This document shows positions 18,363-26,123 of a stretch of DNA of 28,201 nucleotides, piece after piece. The stretch is taken from the IMG/VR virus record IMGVR_UViG_3300002835_000856, positions 1 through 28,201 of that record; one strand, given 5' to 3'. The notes below the pieces were generated by a model. That model was not told the DNA's origin, ran no database searches, and saw nothing but the letters and a program-made list of their open reading frames with translations. The position numbers and the translations under genes are program-made. How positions within the stretch are numbered: the first letter of the stretch is position 1; every line of letters starts with the position of its first letter. The stretch is from a virus.

Positions 18363-19816
18363 TATTGATATTTCACTTTCTGAATTTCAAAAGGATATTT
18401 TGCTTCCTTATAAAATTTTTTTCTTTCTGTTAAGTGTTTTTTAGCATATTTTGTGCTTGCTGTCAAATCCCATATTTCTACATGTTCTTTGTCTTCAGCC
18501 TTTCTAATGCCTCGCCCAATAGATTGTATAACCCTTGTAAAGCTCTTTCCGGGCTCCAGAAGAACCAGATTAAAAATCCTAGGAATATTAATACCCACAG
18601 CGGCCACACCATAAGTCGCCACAATAATCTTGTTATTAGCAGTTTTAACTTCATCGTATTCTTCTTTTCTATCTTTAGTTTTTACTCGACCAGATATAAA
18701 AACGCTGCTGGCAAGTTTTTCGGTTAGAAACTCACCGCTCTCAATTCTATCTACAAGTACTAATGTATTGCCAGATGCTGAAATTACTTTGATTAAATTT
18801 GAAATCCAAGACATTCTATCAGAGTCTGTAACTAAAAATTTTAGTTCTTCTGCGTAACTGCCAAACTCTTTCCATTCTGCTGTTTGAATTATGTTTACAT
18901 GGCATTCAGCAAGAACTCCTTTTTCTTGCAGTTCGTGTGCAGCCACACGATGCACAACTTCTCCCAGGCTTGCACGTAGACTCTGAAACTCAAAATCTTG
19001 TTTTGGTACAGTTCCGGTAAGTCCCCAACGGATGCAGGCATTTGATAAATTTTGAGTCAATAATTTTTTAAGAACTTCTGCCTTGGCCATGTGAACTTCG
19101 TCAACCATGACACATTGAACACCTTCTAAAAATTCAGCAAGACTTAAAATTTCGTCATCGTCATGTGATTTTTTCTCTAAAATATTTAAACTTTGCCAAG
19201 TACAGATAGTATGTGTCTTGCCAATATCTTTTCTGTCTCCGTAATAAACTCCGACATCAAGGCCGCAGTTAATAAAATCTTCTTCTGTTTGTTCGACAAG
19301 TGATTTATTCGGTACAATAGTGATTGTTCTACCATATTTTTCACAAATTTTTGCTAAAGTAGCAGTTGTAATTGTTTTACCAAATCCTGTAGCAATTTCT
19401 TGAATACATTGCGGATTTTCTAAAAACTTGTTAATAACTTCAACTTGATCATCTCGAAGTCTGATTGGTTGTCCTGCAAATCGATGTCCTACAGGCCAAG
19501 TTTTTTCACCCCAAAAATCTTCAAAAATTTGATCAAATTTAAGGTCAGTTATGTGTCTATTATCAACTAATTCAATGTTATAATTTTTTTCTTCAAGATA
19601 TTCTAAAACTTGAGGTAACATTGATAGATACGTAGTTCCACCTAATCCAAAAAAACTAATAGTTCCGTCCCAACGACCCAATTTATAGGCCGGCCGAAAC
19701 CTTGCAGTGGGATCTTCATACTTAAATTTACGTACCAATGCCTTTCTTGTATCGAGATCAAGATTTTCTATTTTAACATTAACTTCATCTTTGATAATAA
19801 TCTTACAATGCGGCAA
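18362..19816 (-). CDS. uvsW: UvsW-like SF2 RNA-DNA/DNA helicase, 484 aa, TTG start
   Basis: 484 residues against 503 in T4 UvsW. The N-terminal domain has FRPAYKLGRWDGTISF (T4: FNPRFRYGNWDGRI). Walker A is ATGFGKT (142-148), motif II DEVH near 240, motif III GLTGT, and motif VI QSIGRGIRKA. UvsW unwinds R-loops and branched recombination intermediates and drives the switch from origin- to recombination-dependent replication. The start is a TTG at 19814-19816, supported by AAGGAG 8-9 bases upstream and needed to keep the N-terminal strand; it overlaps the upstream gene's stop region. Confidence 0.92.
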   Translation of the reverse strand: MPHCKIIIKDEVNVKIENLDLDTRKALVRKFKYEDPTARFRPAYKLGRWDGTISFFGLGGTTYLSMLPQVLEYLEEKNYNIELVDNRHITDLKFDQIFEDFWGEKTWPVGHRFAGQPIRLRDDQVEVINKFLENPQCIQEIATGFGKTITTATLAKICEKYGRTITIVPNKSLVEQTEEDFINCGLDVGVYYGDRKDIGKTHTICTWQSLNILEKKSHDDDEILSLAEFLEGVQCVMVDEVHMAKAEVLKKLLTQNLSNACIRWGLTGTVPKQDFEFQSLRASLGEVVHRVAAHELQEKGVLAECHVNIIQTAEWKEFGSYAEELKFLVTDSDRMSWISNLIKVISASGNTLVLVDRIESGEFLTEKLASSVFISGRVKTKDRKEEYDEVKTANNKIIVATYGVAAVGINIPRIFNLVLLEPGKSFTRVIQSIGRGIRKAEDKEHVEIWDLTASTKYAKKHLTERKKFYKEAKYPFEIQKVKYQ

Positions 19817-20981
19817 AGTTTATACTCCTTTGAGGATTTTTATCATAAACGTTAATAACATTTTGATAGTTCTTTAAAAATTCTCTAATTGTATAGTGTA
19901 CACTATAATAGTTAAAATTAACAATAGAATTAAATTTAATATTTGACTCGATCACTGGTTTGGGTATCTTGCTTGAGATAAAAATTGCTTTTGTGCTGTC
20001 TGATATTGGATTGTTTAATCCAGAATCTTTGACAAATTTGTTGAATTCGTCACCGGTTTCTTTAGGTAACCTAAACATAACACTGATCTCTGAAGAAGCA
20101 ATGCCTATTTTTTCAAGCAAATCTAAACCTTCTTTTAATTTCTTTAATTCACTCCCTCCCGGAATTATGAAAATAGAAGGCAAGAGATTCTTTACAATGT
20201 CTTTAATGTCAGTAACTGACCGATTTTCTACATAAAAGTCAAAAGATTGCAAAGGATCAGTATTTAAAAATTCTTTGATTGGGTACTGATCAAATTTTTC
20301 AACTAAAATTTTATCAACGTTGTCATCCCATGTATTAATACCAACTTTTCGAGCAAAAAATAATGCTTCAATAACGTCATTTGTTTCAATAGTTGGGGTA
20401 AATTTTGAAAAATTTTGAAAAACTATTTTTTCGTCTTTGATACTTACCAAAGGAACAAAATTTTCTATAAAATTTTCAACTTCTTTAATTTGTGAAAACA
20501 AATTATCCAATTCTTCGGGCACTGGAAATGAAAATTCTTCAGAAAGTTCTCTTAAAAATATCAAAGAACCTTCATTTAATGGAAATACCCATGATTTTTT
20601 TTCTGGCTCCCAATAAGCAAGTGGAGTTTTTGATTTATTTCCACGAATTTTTTGAATAATTGTTTCATTATATGGAAAAGTTAAATGTATTGCTTTCTGA
20701 TACCGATCGTGTTCATGAATTTGCATAATTTTCGAGTCGATATATGTACGTCTTTTCAATCTGAATGAAGGATTTGCCAAAAAACTATCAATATTTGTAC
20801 CTAAGACTGATTCTAGTTTAGTTTTTTGTCTGTTTAAAATTTTAATTGCTAAATTTGCCTGTTTTTCGGTGAATCCTGAATTAAGGAAAATTTGAGTTTC
20901 AAAACTTTGAATAATTTTCTCATCAAAATGATTCATTTTGACAGAATTTGACAATTTTAAGATTAGATCTTCTATATACAT
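19803..20981 (-). CDS. Unknown protein coupled to uvsW, helicase-accessory-like, 392 aa
   Basis: No named family is certain. Around residues 95-150, IHLTFPYNETIIQKIRG, then LAYWEPEKKSWVFPLNEG, resembles the small substrate-recognition (HARP-type) domain found before SNF2/SF2 helicase cores. The last third, LPSIFIIPGGSEL, SDSTKAIFISSKIPKPVI and VNFNYYSVHYTIREFL, has strand-helix spacing reminiscent of the second RecA-like lobe of a helicase, but there is no Walker A or DExH box. It could be a degenerate helicase partner for UvsW, whose TTG start lies inside this gene's end. This is inference from pattern only. Confidence 0.6.
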   Translation of the reverse strand: MYIEDLILKLSNSVKMNHFDEKIIQSFETQIFLNSGFTEKQANLAIKILNRQKTKLESVLGTNIDSFLANPSFRLKRRTYIDSKIMQIHEHDRYQKAIHLTFPYNETIIQKIRGNKSKTPLAYWEPEKKSWVFPLNEGSLIFLRELSEEFSFPVPEELDNLFSQIKEVENFIENFVPLVSIKDEKIVFQNFSKFTPTIETNDVIEALFFARKVGINTWDDNVDKILVEKFDQYPIKEFLNTDPLQSFDFYVENRSVTDIKDIVKNLLPSIFIIPGGSELKKLKEGLDLLEKIGIASSEISVMFRLPKETGDEFNKFVKDSGLNNPISDSTKAIFISSKIPKPVIESNIKFNSIVNFNYYSVHYTIREFLKNYQNVINVYDKNPQRSINFAAL

Positions 20982-20995
20982 GACAGTGTGTGTAG

Positions 20996-21451
20996 TTAAA
21001 TTGAAATATCTTCTAAGCCTGCGGTTCTAAGTTTGATTATATTACTTAATTGCCACTGCTTAATGTCTAATGCTTTGATAATACCTAACCATTGATTCCT
21101 TAGCATGGCAAATTCATTGATAATTTTTTCCATATCGACGACATCAGACTCTCCATCGACGTATTTTTCAACATCTCTGCTGCTTAGTGCTCTTTGATAG
21201 TTCTCTAGATATTTTTTGAAAGTTTTACTTCGGATTTTTCGAAGTTCAATATTCAAATACTCAAGTATTGCTTCAATTTCCTGAAGTTGGTTGAACCTTT
21301 GTTCAACTATACCAGGTAAAGAAGCCGAGGCTTTTTCAACATTTCCATGTATCTTAGCCTCGGCTCGAGCATTATCTAGTTCTTTATAAAAGTATTCTAT
21401 GCAGTCAGGAAGATTTGAAATATCCTTACTGACTTTTGAATACCAAGACAT
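20996..21451 (-). CDS. uvsY: UvsY-like recombination mediator, 151 aa
   Basis: ATG 21451 overlaps the upstream stop by one base (TGATG) with GAGG 7 bases before it. The protein is mostly helical and acidic/basic mixed, similar in size to T4 UvsY (137 aa). EIEAILEYLNIELRKIRSKTF, LSSRDVEKYVDGESDV, LRNQWLGIIKALDIKQWQLSNI and a final IKLRTAGLEDISI fit the UvsY pattern (Y..G, LSADKDV, then a helix ending in I-x-x-M/L-R). UvsY loads UvsX recombinase onto gp32-coated ssDNA. Its position between uvsX and uvsW supports this. Confidence 0.78.
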   Translation of the reverse strand: MSWYSKVSKDISNLPDCIEYFYKELDNARAEAKIHGNVEKASASLPGIVEQRFNQLQEIEAILEYLNIELRKIRSKTFKKYLENYQRALSSRDVEKYVDGESDVVDMEKIINEFAMLRNQWLGIIKALDIKQWQLSNIIKLRTAGLEDISI

Positions 21452-21711
21452 CAATAATCCTCTTCGTCATCCCATTTTTCGTCATTCCATTCTTCAACAT
21501 CCGATTCGTCTTCCGCAGTTTGTTCATCAATAACATCCTGGATAGCATCATCGAGATGAGGATCATATCCCATCAAACCTTCTAGTGTTTCGATGCTAAC
21601 GTCCTCTTTTTGAAGTAGTTCAATAAATTGGCTAGCAGCCGCATTTAGAGTTTTTTCTGGAATATAATCTTTAAATGTTTCCCAAATACTAATAATTGTT
21701 TGCTCTTCCAT
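21451..21711 (-). CDS. Small acidic conserved protein between uvsX and uvsY, 86 aa
   Basis: Residues 1-55 are helical (IWETFKDYIPEKTLNAAAS, FIELLQ, ETLEGLMGYDPHLDDAI). The C-terminal 25 residues are extremely acidic (EDESDVEEWNDEKWDDEEDY). I recall a similar small protein beside uvsX in T4-like cyanophages, without function. The acidic tail could mimic DNA or contact gp32/UvsX, which is inference. It overlaps both neighbours by one base. Confidence 0.72.
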   Translation of the reverse strand: MEEQTIISIWETFKDYIPEKTLNAAASQFIELLQKEDVSIETLEGLMGYDPHLDDAIQDVIDEQTAEDESDVEEWNDEKWDDEEDY

Positions 21712-22769
21712 TATTCTTCCTCAGATGTGTCAACTTGTGAAGAAACTGTTTGGATACTGCTTTCGTCCCATTCAAGCATAATTTGCATAAGTTTTTCTTC
21801 AGTCCAATTCTTACGAAATTCTGCCACAATTTCTCCAGTTTGTTTGCTTGTATAAGCGAGTTTATTACCTACTTTAGATAATACATTCATTTTCTCAAAC
21901 ATGTCAACTAATCCGGAGGTAGGACTCATACCAGTCGAATAAGGAATTTTTACTTGCACACTTTCAAAAGGCTTTGCATAGCGTGTTTTCATAATTTTGC
22001 AAGCACTACGAATACCTAGAACATCACTGACTTTGTTGCCATCTTCATCTTCTTTAAGTTTAAGTTTCTTCATAGCAACAACAATAGAACTTGCATAGAT
22101 AAATCCCTGTCCACCACTGATCTTATCATCCGGATCAAACATGTCCTGGCTCGCATACGTATGATTAGTAGCAACTAATCCGACATTATACGATCCGAAC
22201 ATATTTACACAATTTCTAACAAGAGCAGTCAGTGCCTTAGGCTTACGACCCATATCGCCTTTAAGATCACCGGCTTCAAATTGATTTAGGTCAGTAGGAG
22301 TCAAAAGCATACCTAGCGAGTCGATTACAAACAATACTTTAGGACGTTCTTCCTGTGGCATTGCCTTGTATTCTTTCATAAATTCGCTGATTGTTTTTGC
22401 AACATCATCAATCATAGCCATGTTGAGTTTAAGTAACTTATCGTCACTTGTGTCAACACCTAATGCTTCTAGCCATGCTTGATCAAGTGCGTTTTCACTA
22501 TCAACAAGAATGACATAAATGCCTTGTTCTTGTGCATGACGAATAATATTACCGGAGCAGATATAACTTTTACCTGCGCCAGATTCTCCAGCAAATACCG
22601 TTACCTTACCAAGGGGAACCCCTTTAAAGAAGTCCCCTGAGATAAGATAGTTTAGGGCATAGTTGCCAGTAGAGATCCAGTCTGTTGGATCATTAAAACC
22701 AATTCCTAAGCCATCAATACTTTTAGTGATAGACTTACGGAACTTCGAAATATCGAAGGCCTTTCCCAT
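21711..22769 (-). CDS. uvsX: UvsX recombinase (RecA/Rad51 family), 352 aa
   Basis: Walker A GESGAGKS is at 61-68 and Walker B VLFVIDSLGML near 145. A conserved MGRKPKALTALVRN segment and ATNHTYASQDMFDPDDKISGGQGF (DNA-binding loop region) follow. The C-terminus is acidic (DESSIQTVSSQVDTSEEE). It catalyses strand exchange in recombination-dependent replication with gp32 and UvsY. GGAG upstream of ATG 22769 supports the start, and it lies 13 bases after gp32. Confidence 0.96.
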   Translation of the reverse strand: MGKAFDISKFRKSITKSIDGLGIGFNDPTDWISTGNYALNYLISGDFFKGVPLGKVTVFAGESGAGKSYICSGNIIRHAQEQGIYVILVDSENALDQAWLEALGVDTSDDKLLKLNMAMIDDVAKTISEFMKEYKAMPQEERPKVLFVIDSLGMLLTPTDLNQFEAGDLKGDMGRKPKALTALVRNCVNMFGSYNVGLVATNHTYASQDMFDPDDKISGGQGFIYASSIVVAMKKLKLKEDEDGNKVSDVLGIRSACKIMKTRYAKPFESVQVKIPYSTGMSPTSGLVDMFEKMNVLSKVGNKLAYTSKQTGEIVAEFRKNWTEEKLMQIMLEWDESSIQTVSSQVDTSEEE

Positions 22770-22782
22770 AGTCTATCTCCTA

Positions 22783-23781
22783 TTATTCAGATTTTTGACG
22801 GTTACGAATCATCGCAATGATGTCTGCTGCACGGCTGCTTGCTTCACTTCCAGAGGACTTTTCAGTCTTAGGAGGATCTGGTTCAAACGGAGGATCATCA
22901 TCTTCGGTGATTTGAGGTTTTGCTGCTGGGGCAGGTTTTGCTGCTGGGGCAGGCGCACGACTAGTAGAACTGCTGCCTTCGCTATCACTATTATTACCAC
23001 CATAACCCTTAGGCTTAAAGTATTGACCCCAACGTTCCATGTCGAATGCCTCACCATCTACAGATGCTTCGAACATTTCTTTAATAACTTTGAGTTCAAC
23101 TTCGCCGGGCTTCTTAGGCAAGAAGTCCTTAAGGTTAAACAAACCATACTGCTTGATTGCTGCCTGTTCATCTTCCGTTAGAGCACGTTCGCGACGAGCC
23201 CAAGTAGAAGTATTGTAGTCAGCATAACCACCTTTGCTAGTCTTAGCAATCTTGAAATCAAGACCACGAACAAAGTCAGTAGGTAGTTCTTCAATCTCAC
23301 TATCCATTAGTGCATTCTTAACGATGTTAAAAATTTGACTACCGATAATGAACCTACGAATAGGATTTTCAGGAGTTTTATCTTCCTTAAACTTGCTGTC
23401 AACAACAAATCCTTGGAACAAATAACTCTTTTTCTTCCAATACTTGCGACCCATTTCTTCAAGATTTTTATCCTTGAACCACGGACGAACTTCTGTAAGA
23501 ATTGGACAAGTTTCATTCCACATTTCCATACATGGGACTTGCACAGTCACTGGCTTAGAGTTAGTTTCACCCTTTACACCAGCGAACGGCAAATTGATCA
23601 TTGCACGTTCAATCCAGAAAAATGTGTTATTTGAATCGCCATCCGGTAAAAAACGGACTGTTACAGTAGTGCCTTCTTGGATGTTCCAGTGTGGAAAGAT
23701 TGCGTTGTCGCCACCGGCGCCGCCGCCGGCTTGTTGTGCGCTTTGTTGAAGTTTAGCGCGAATTTCTGCTAAAGTTGCCAT
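22783..23781 (-). CDS. 32: Single-stranded DNA-binding protein, T4 gp32-like, 332 aa
   Basis: The N-terminus MATLAEIRAKLQQSA resembles the basic cooperativity domain of gp32. The core has VRFLPDGDSNNTFFWIERAM, then a Cys-containing segment VPCMEMWNETCPILTE, which is in the place of the T4 zinc site but shows only two clear Cys, so zinc binding may be altered. FVVDSKFKEDKTPENPIRRF and RRFIIGSQIFNIVK continue the OB fold. The C-terminus is acidic, Pro-Ala-Lys rich (APAAKP twice), as expected for partner contacts, including UvsX and gp61. A clear AAGGAG precedes ATG 23781. The leader contains two hairpins. Confidence 0.94.
   Translation of the reverse strand: MATLAEIRAKLQQSAQQAGGGAGGDNAIFPHWNIQEGTTVTVRFLPDGDSNNTFFWIERAMINLPFAGVKGETNSKPVTVQVPCMEMWNETCPILTEVRPWFKDKNLEEMGRKYWKKKSYLFQGFVVDSKFKEDKTPENPIRRFIIGSQIFNIVKNALMDSEIEELPTDFVRGLDFKIAKTSKGGYADYNTSTWARRERALTEDEQAAIKQYGLFNLKDFLPKKPGEVELKVIKEMFEASVDGEAFDMERWGQYFKPKGYGGNNSDSEGSSSTSRAPAPAAKPAPAAKPQITEDDDPPFEPDPPKTEKSSGSEASSRAADIIAMIRNRQKSE
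22916..22951 (-). repeat. Tandem 18-bp repeat in gp32 C-terminal linker
   Basis: An exact 18-base unit occurs twice (22916-22933 and 22934-22951), encoding a repeated PAAKPA-type linker. It is in frame and probably length-variable. Confidence 0.75.
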
Positions 23782-23818
23782 AATGTTTCTCCTTAATGTT
23801 ATGCCTTTAGTTTGCCTC

Positions 23819-23846
23819 TTCTTTTTAGCCCACTGACTAAAAAGAA
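23819..23846 (-). promoter_or_regulatory. Hairpin in the gp32 leader
   Basis: TTCTTTTTAG (23819-23828) and CTAAAAAGAA (23837-23846) form a perfect 10-bp stem with an 8-base loop, 38 bases upstream of the gp32 start codon. It overlaps the T-tract of the adjacent terminator, so the two structures could compete. A leader role in gp32 autoregulation is possible by analogy with T4. Confidence 0.4.
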
Positions 23847-23848
23847 AA

Positions 23849-23876
23849 ACTGTGCATAGTCTTAACTATACACAGT
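23849..23876 (-). terminator. Intrinsic terminator after the 731-aa gene
   Basis: On the minus strand ACTGTGTATAGT and ACTATGCACAGT form a 12-bp stem with one U-G pair and a 4-base loop, followed by TTTTCTTTTT. The pairing is intact only on the minus strand (it would be a C-A mismatch on the plus strand), so termination is leftward, after the stop at 23917 and before gp32. Confidence 0.65.
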
Positions 23877-23878
23877 CT

Positions 23879-23886
23879 TATTTATA
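23879..23886 (-). promoter_or_regulatory. TATAAATA late-promoter-like element upstream of gp32
   Basis: The minus strand reads TATAAATA at 23886-23879, about 98 bases before the gp32 start. The terminator stem begins three bases downstream, so the transcript would start within it. Function is therefore uncertain. Confidence 0.35.
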
Positions 23887-23916
23887 ATTGCAAGTTAAAA
23901 GATTATAAAAATATGG

Positions 23917-26112
23917 TTATTTTGCCAAACCAGATAATTTTAGAATATCATCCACATTTTCATCAATGCCTAATTCTGCCTTACTTTTTGCCAGACCGGC
24001 AGCAGTTGTTGGACTTGCGTTGTCTTTGTCATCTATATCCCTAAGTGTTAAAGGAGGTTCGCCGGCTGCTTTTCTATCAACTGCTGGTCTCTCGTAATCT
24101 CTAGGATTTTTTGGATCAATACTTTCTACTTTTTGTTTAACATTTCCTAACAATTCCTTAAGTCTTGCTAAACCATCATCTTGATCTACACTAAGATTAG
24201 CCGACTTACCGTGTCTTTCTTCCCATTCTCTAGTAAGTTTTTCCATAAATTGTTTGGCAACCATTTCTGCTTTTTCACCAAGATCTTCACCAAACTTTTC
24301 ACTTATTTCTTTCTTTACATCTAGTGCAATGTTTTCAACACCGTTAAATGGGCCAACGCTTTCATTTGTAGCGTTATACCTGCTTTTTACTAATTTTGCA
24401 ACTTCGTGAATCCACTTGTTGTCTTTACCTTCTGCAACAGGTTGCTCCGGTGCTGGTTCAGCAGGTGGTTCTTCTGGAGCGGGTGCTGGTTCAGCAGGTG
24501 GTTCTTCTGGAGCGGGTTCTTCTAAACCTAATTCTGCTACTAAATCCGGTTGATGTTCCTTTGCCCAAATTTTTAATGTATTAACTGGGCTAGCAGTTTC
24601 GTCAAAGGCTGCATCTTTTGCATCTTGTCTTAATTTTTCCTCTAATGCATCAATTTGAGTTTCTGGTAAATTTTCGTAATTAATTCCGTACTCTGCAAAA
24701 AATGCAATTGCAGTAGTTCCTTCGGGTCCAAACTCTAAAGGTTGCCCGCTTTCTTCCATTTGCCTTAGTTTTTCTGCTAATGCTTGAATTTGATCAGGTG
24801 CAAGTTTACCTTGTTCTACTGCTTCTGCCCATTGTTCAAATTGTTGCATTGGATCGTTTGATTCGTGCATGGAATCATGTGCCATTTGATTAAGAATATC
24901 ACCGTATTCACTGGTCAATGCTTCTAATTCTTCGTCACCTAAAGGAGTTCCGTCTGTGTATTCTCCATAAGAAAAATATGCATCGGCGTAATCTGGATGA
25001 TCCCATCGATGAACTCCGTCAATTTCTAAACTGCTTCGATCAACTGCTTTTCCATTTAACGAAATTTCGTTTTCTTTTCCTTCAAGTTCTTCGCCAACGT
25101 ATTGTTCTAAATTTATTTTGTTTGTTTCTTGCATGATACTATGTATCAATGGAAAATAATTTGCAAGTTCTTCTTTAAAATCTACTTGTGTAAATTTAGA
25201 CTTATAGTCTTCCATGGTAACAGGATCTAATTCTGCCATCAATGGTTCTTCTTGTCCTTCAAAAGACTCAATCCAGGACTCATAATGATGCCTTTTACTT
25301 AATGCTTCAATTTGTACTTTTAATTCATGTAGTTTATTAATTGCTCGTTCAGTGATACCCATTGCATCATCATGCAATTGTTGTTTTTGAACCTGTCTTT
25401 GAAAACTTTGTAATTGAGCAATTTGTTCACTCATTCTAATAATGGCTTTACCAGCAGGATCATGAGGAATGCCACCATGATCTACGTGTTGTGCCATTGC
25501 AAATGCACCTGCGGTATGAATAAACGGATACTTAAATCTTTCACCTTCTGAATTTTCAATATAAATTGCCTTAATTCTTCTTGGGTTGCTTCTTTCTCCA
25601 AGACGTTTTTCTGCCATAGATTCAGTATGTCGAACAATTACCTGGGTACGTCCTTTAACTGCACGGCTAGTTTTTTTACTGCTTTTTTCAAGCATCCATC
25701 TAGATTCATTCATTTTCATAGCGGGTTCTTCCTTTGGACTTTTTGATGCCAAATATTGAAAGTCGGTTTTGTCTAAATTTGTCTTTGTAATATCCCTAGT
25801 ATCAAATCTTAAAAGTCTACGCATTGCAAAAAGTCTCATTTCTTTTAAAAAGTCATACCAAAGTCGTTTACTGACATCGTCTTTGTTTTCTGTAATTCCT
25901 TGACTATAATAAATTTTTAAACTACCTAAGTCATTTATGCTAATGCTTACTCTTCCAAGATTCGTACCTTCATATATAAAATCAAAATCGAAAAATTTTG
26001 CTTCTGCAGGATCGATAGTAACGGCTCCCGTTTCATCACCCATTTCTAAATTTTGAAATCGACTTCTTACTTTGTCAAACAAATCTTGACTGATTATTTG
26101 TATTGGTTTCAT
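23917..26112 (-). CDS. Large conserved phage protein of unknown function, 731 aa
   Basis: It starts MKPIQIISQDLFDKVRSRF and contains a compact first domain to about residue 130 (FFDFDFIYEGTNLGRVSISI, WYDFLKEMRLFAMRRLLRFD). A basic segment (SRWMLEKSSKKTSRAVKGR) follows, then RRIKAIYIENSEGERFKYPF and VDHGGIPHDP. Long helical stretches rich in Gln and Glu come next, and a Pro-Glu-Ala linker with an 11-residue tandem repeat near 540-565. The C-terminal 130 residues are helical and charged. I recall the N-terminal domain from metagenomic phage proteins. It could be a structural, scaffold or DNA-injected protein; its place right after the terminase gene suits that, but there is no proof. Confidence 0.65.
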   Translation of the reverse strand: MKPIQIISQDLFDKVRSRFQNLEMGDETGAVTIDPAEAKFFDFDFIYEGTNLGRVSISINDLGSLKIYYSQGITENKDDVSKRLWYDFLKEMRLFAMRRLLRFDTRDITKTNLDKTDFQYLASKSPKEEPAMKMNESRWMLEKSSKKTSRAVKGRTQVIVRHTESMAEKRLGERSNPRRIKAIYIENSEGERFKYPFIHTAGAFAMAQHVDHGGIPHDPAGKAIIRMSEQIAQLQSFQRQVQKQQLHDDAMGITERAINKLHELKVQIEALSKRHHYESWIESFEGQEEPLMAELDPVTMEDYKSKFTQVDFKEELANYFPLIHSIMQETNKINLEQYVGEELEGKENEISLNGKAVDRSSLEIDGVHRWDHPDYADAYFSYGEYTDGTPLGDEELEALTSEYGDILNQMAHDSMHESNDPMQQFEQWAEAVEQGKLAPDQIQALAEKLRQMEESGQPLEFGPEGTTAIAFFAEYGINYENLPETQIDALEEKLRQDAKDAAFDETASPVNTLKIWAKEHQPDLVAELGLEEPAPEEPPAEPAPAPEEPPAEPAPEQPVAEGKDNKWIHEVAKLVKSRYNATNESVGPFNGVENIALDVKKEISEKFGEDLGEKAEMVAKQFMEKLTREWEERHGKSANLSVDQDDGLARLKELLGNVKQKVESIDPKNPRDYERPAVDRKAAGEPPLTLRDIDDKDNASPTTAAGLAKSKAELGIDENVDDILKLSGLAK
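24449..24514 (-). repeat. Tandem 33-bp repeat in the 731-aa gene
   Basis: An exact 33-base unit occurs twice (24449-24481 and 24482-24514), encoding an 11-residue Pro-Ala-Glu repeat in the linker. It is in frame and likely prone to expansion or loss. Confidence 0.8.
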
Positions 26113-26123
26113 ATCATTATTTA

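Noticed and set aside
24449-24514. Direct repeats as a possible CRISPR-like array
   Set aside because: Only two adjacent 33-bp units without spacers, in frame within a Pro-Ala-Glu linker; it is a coding repeat.
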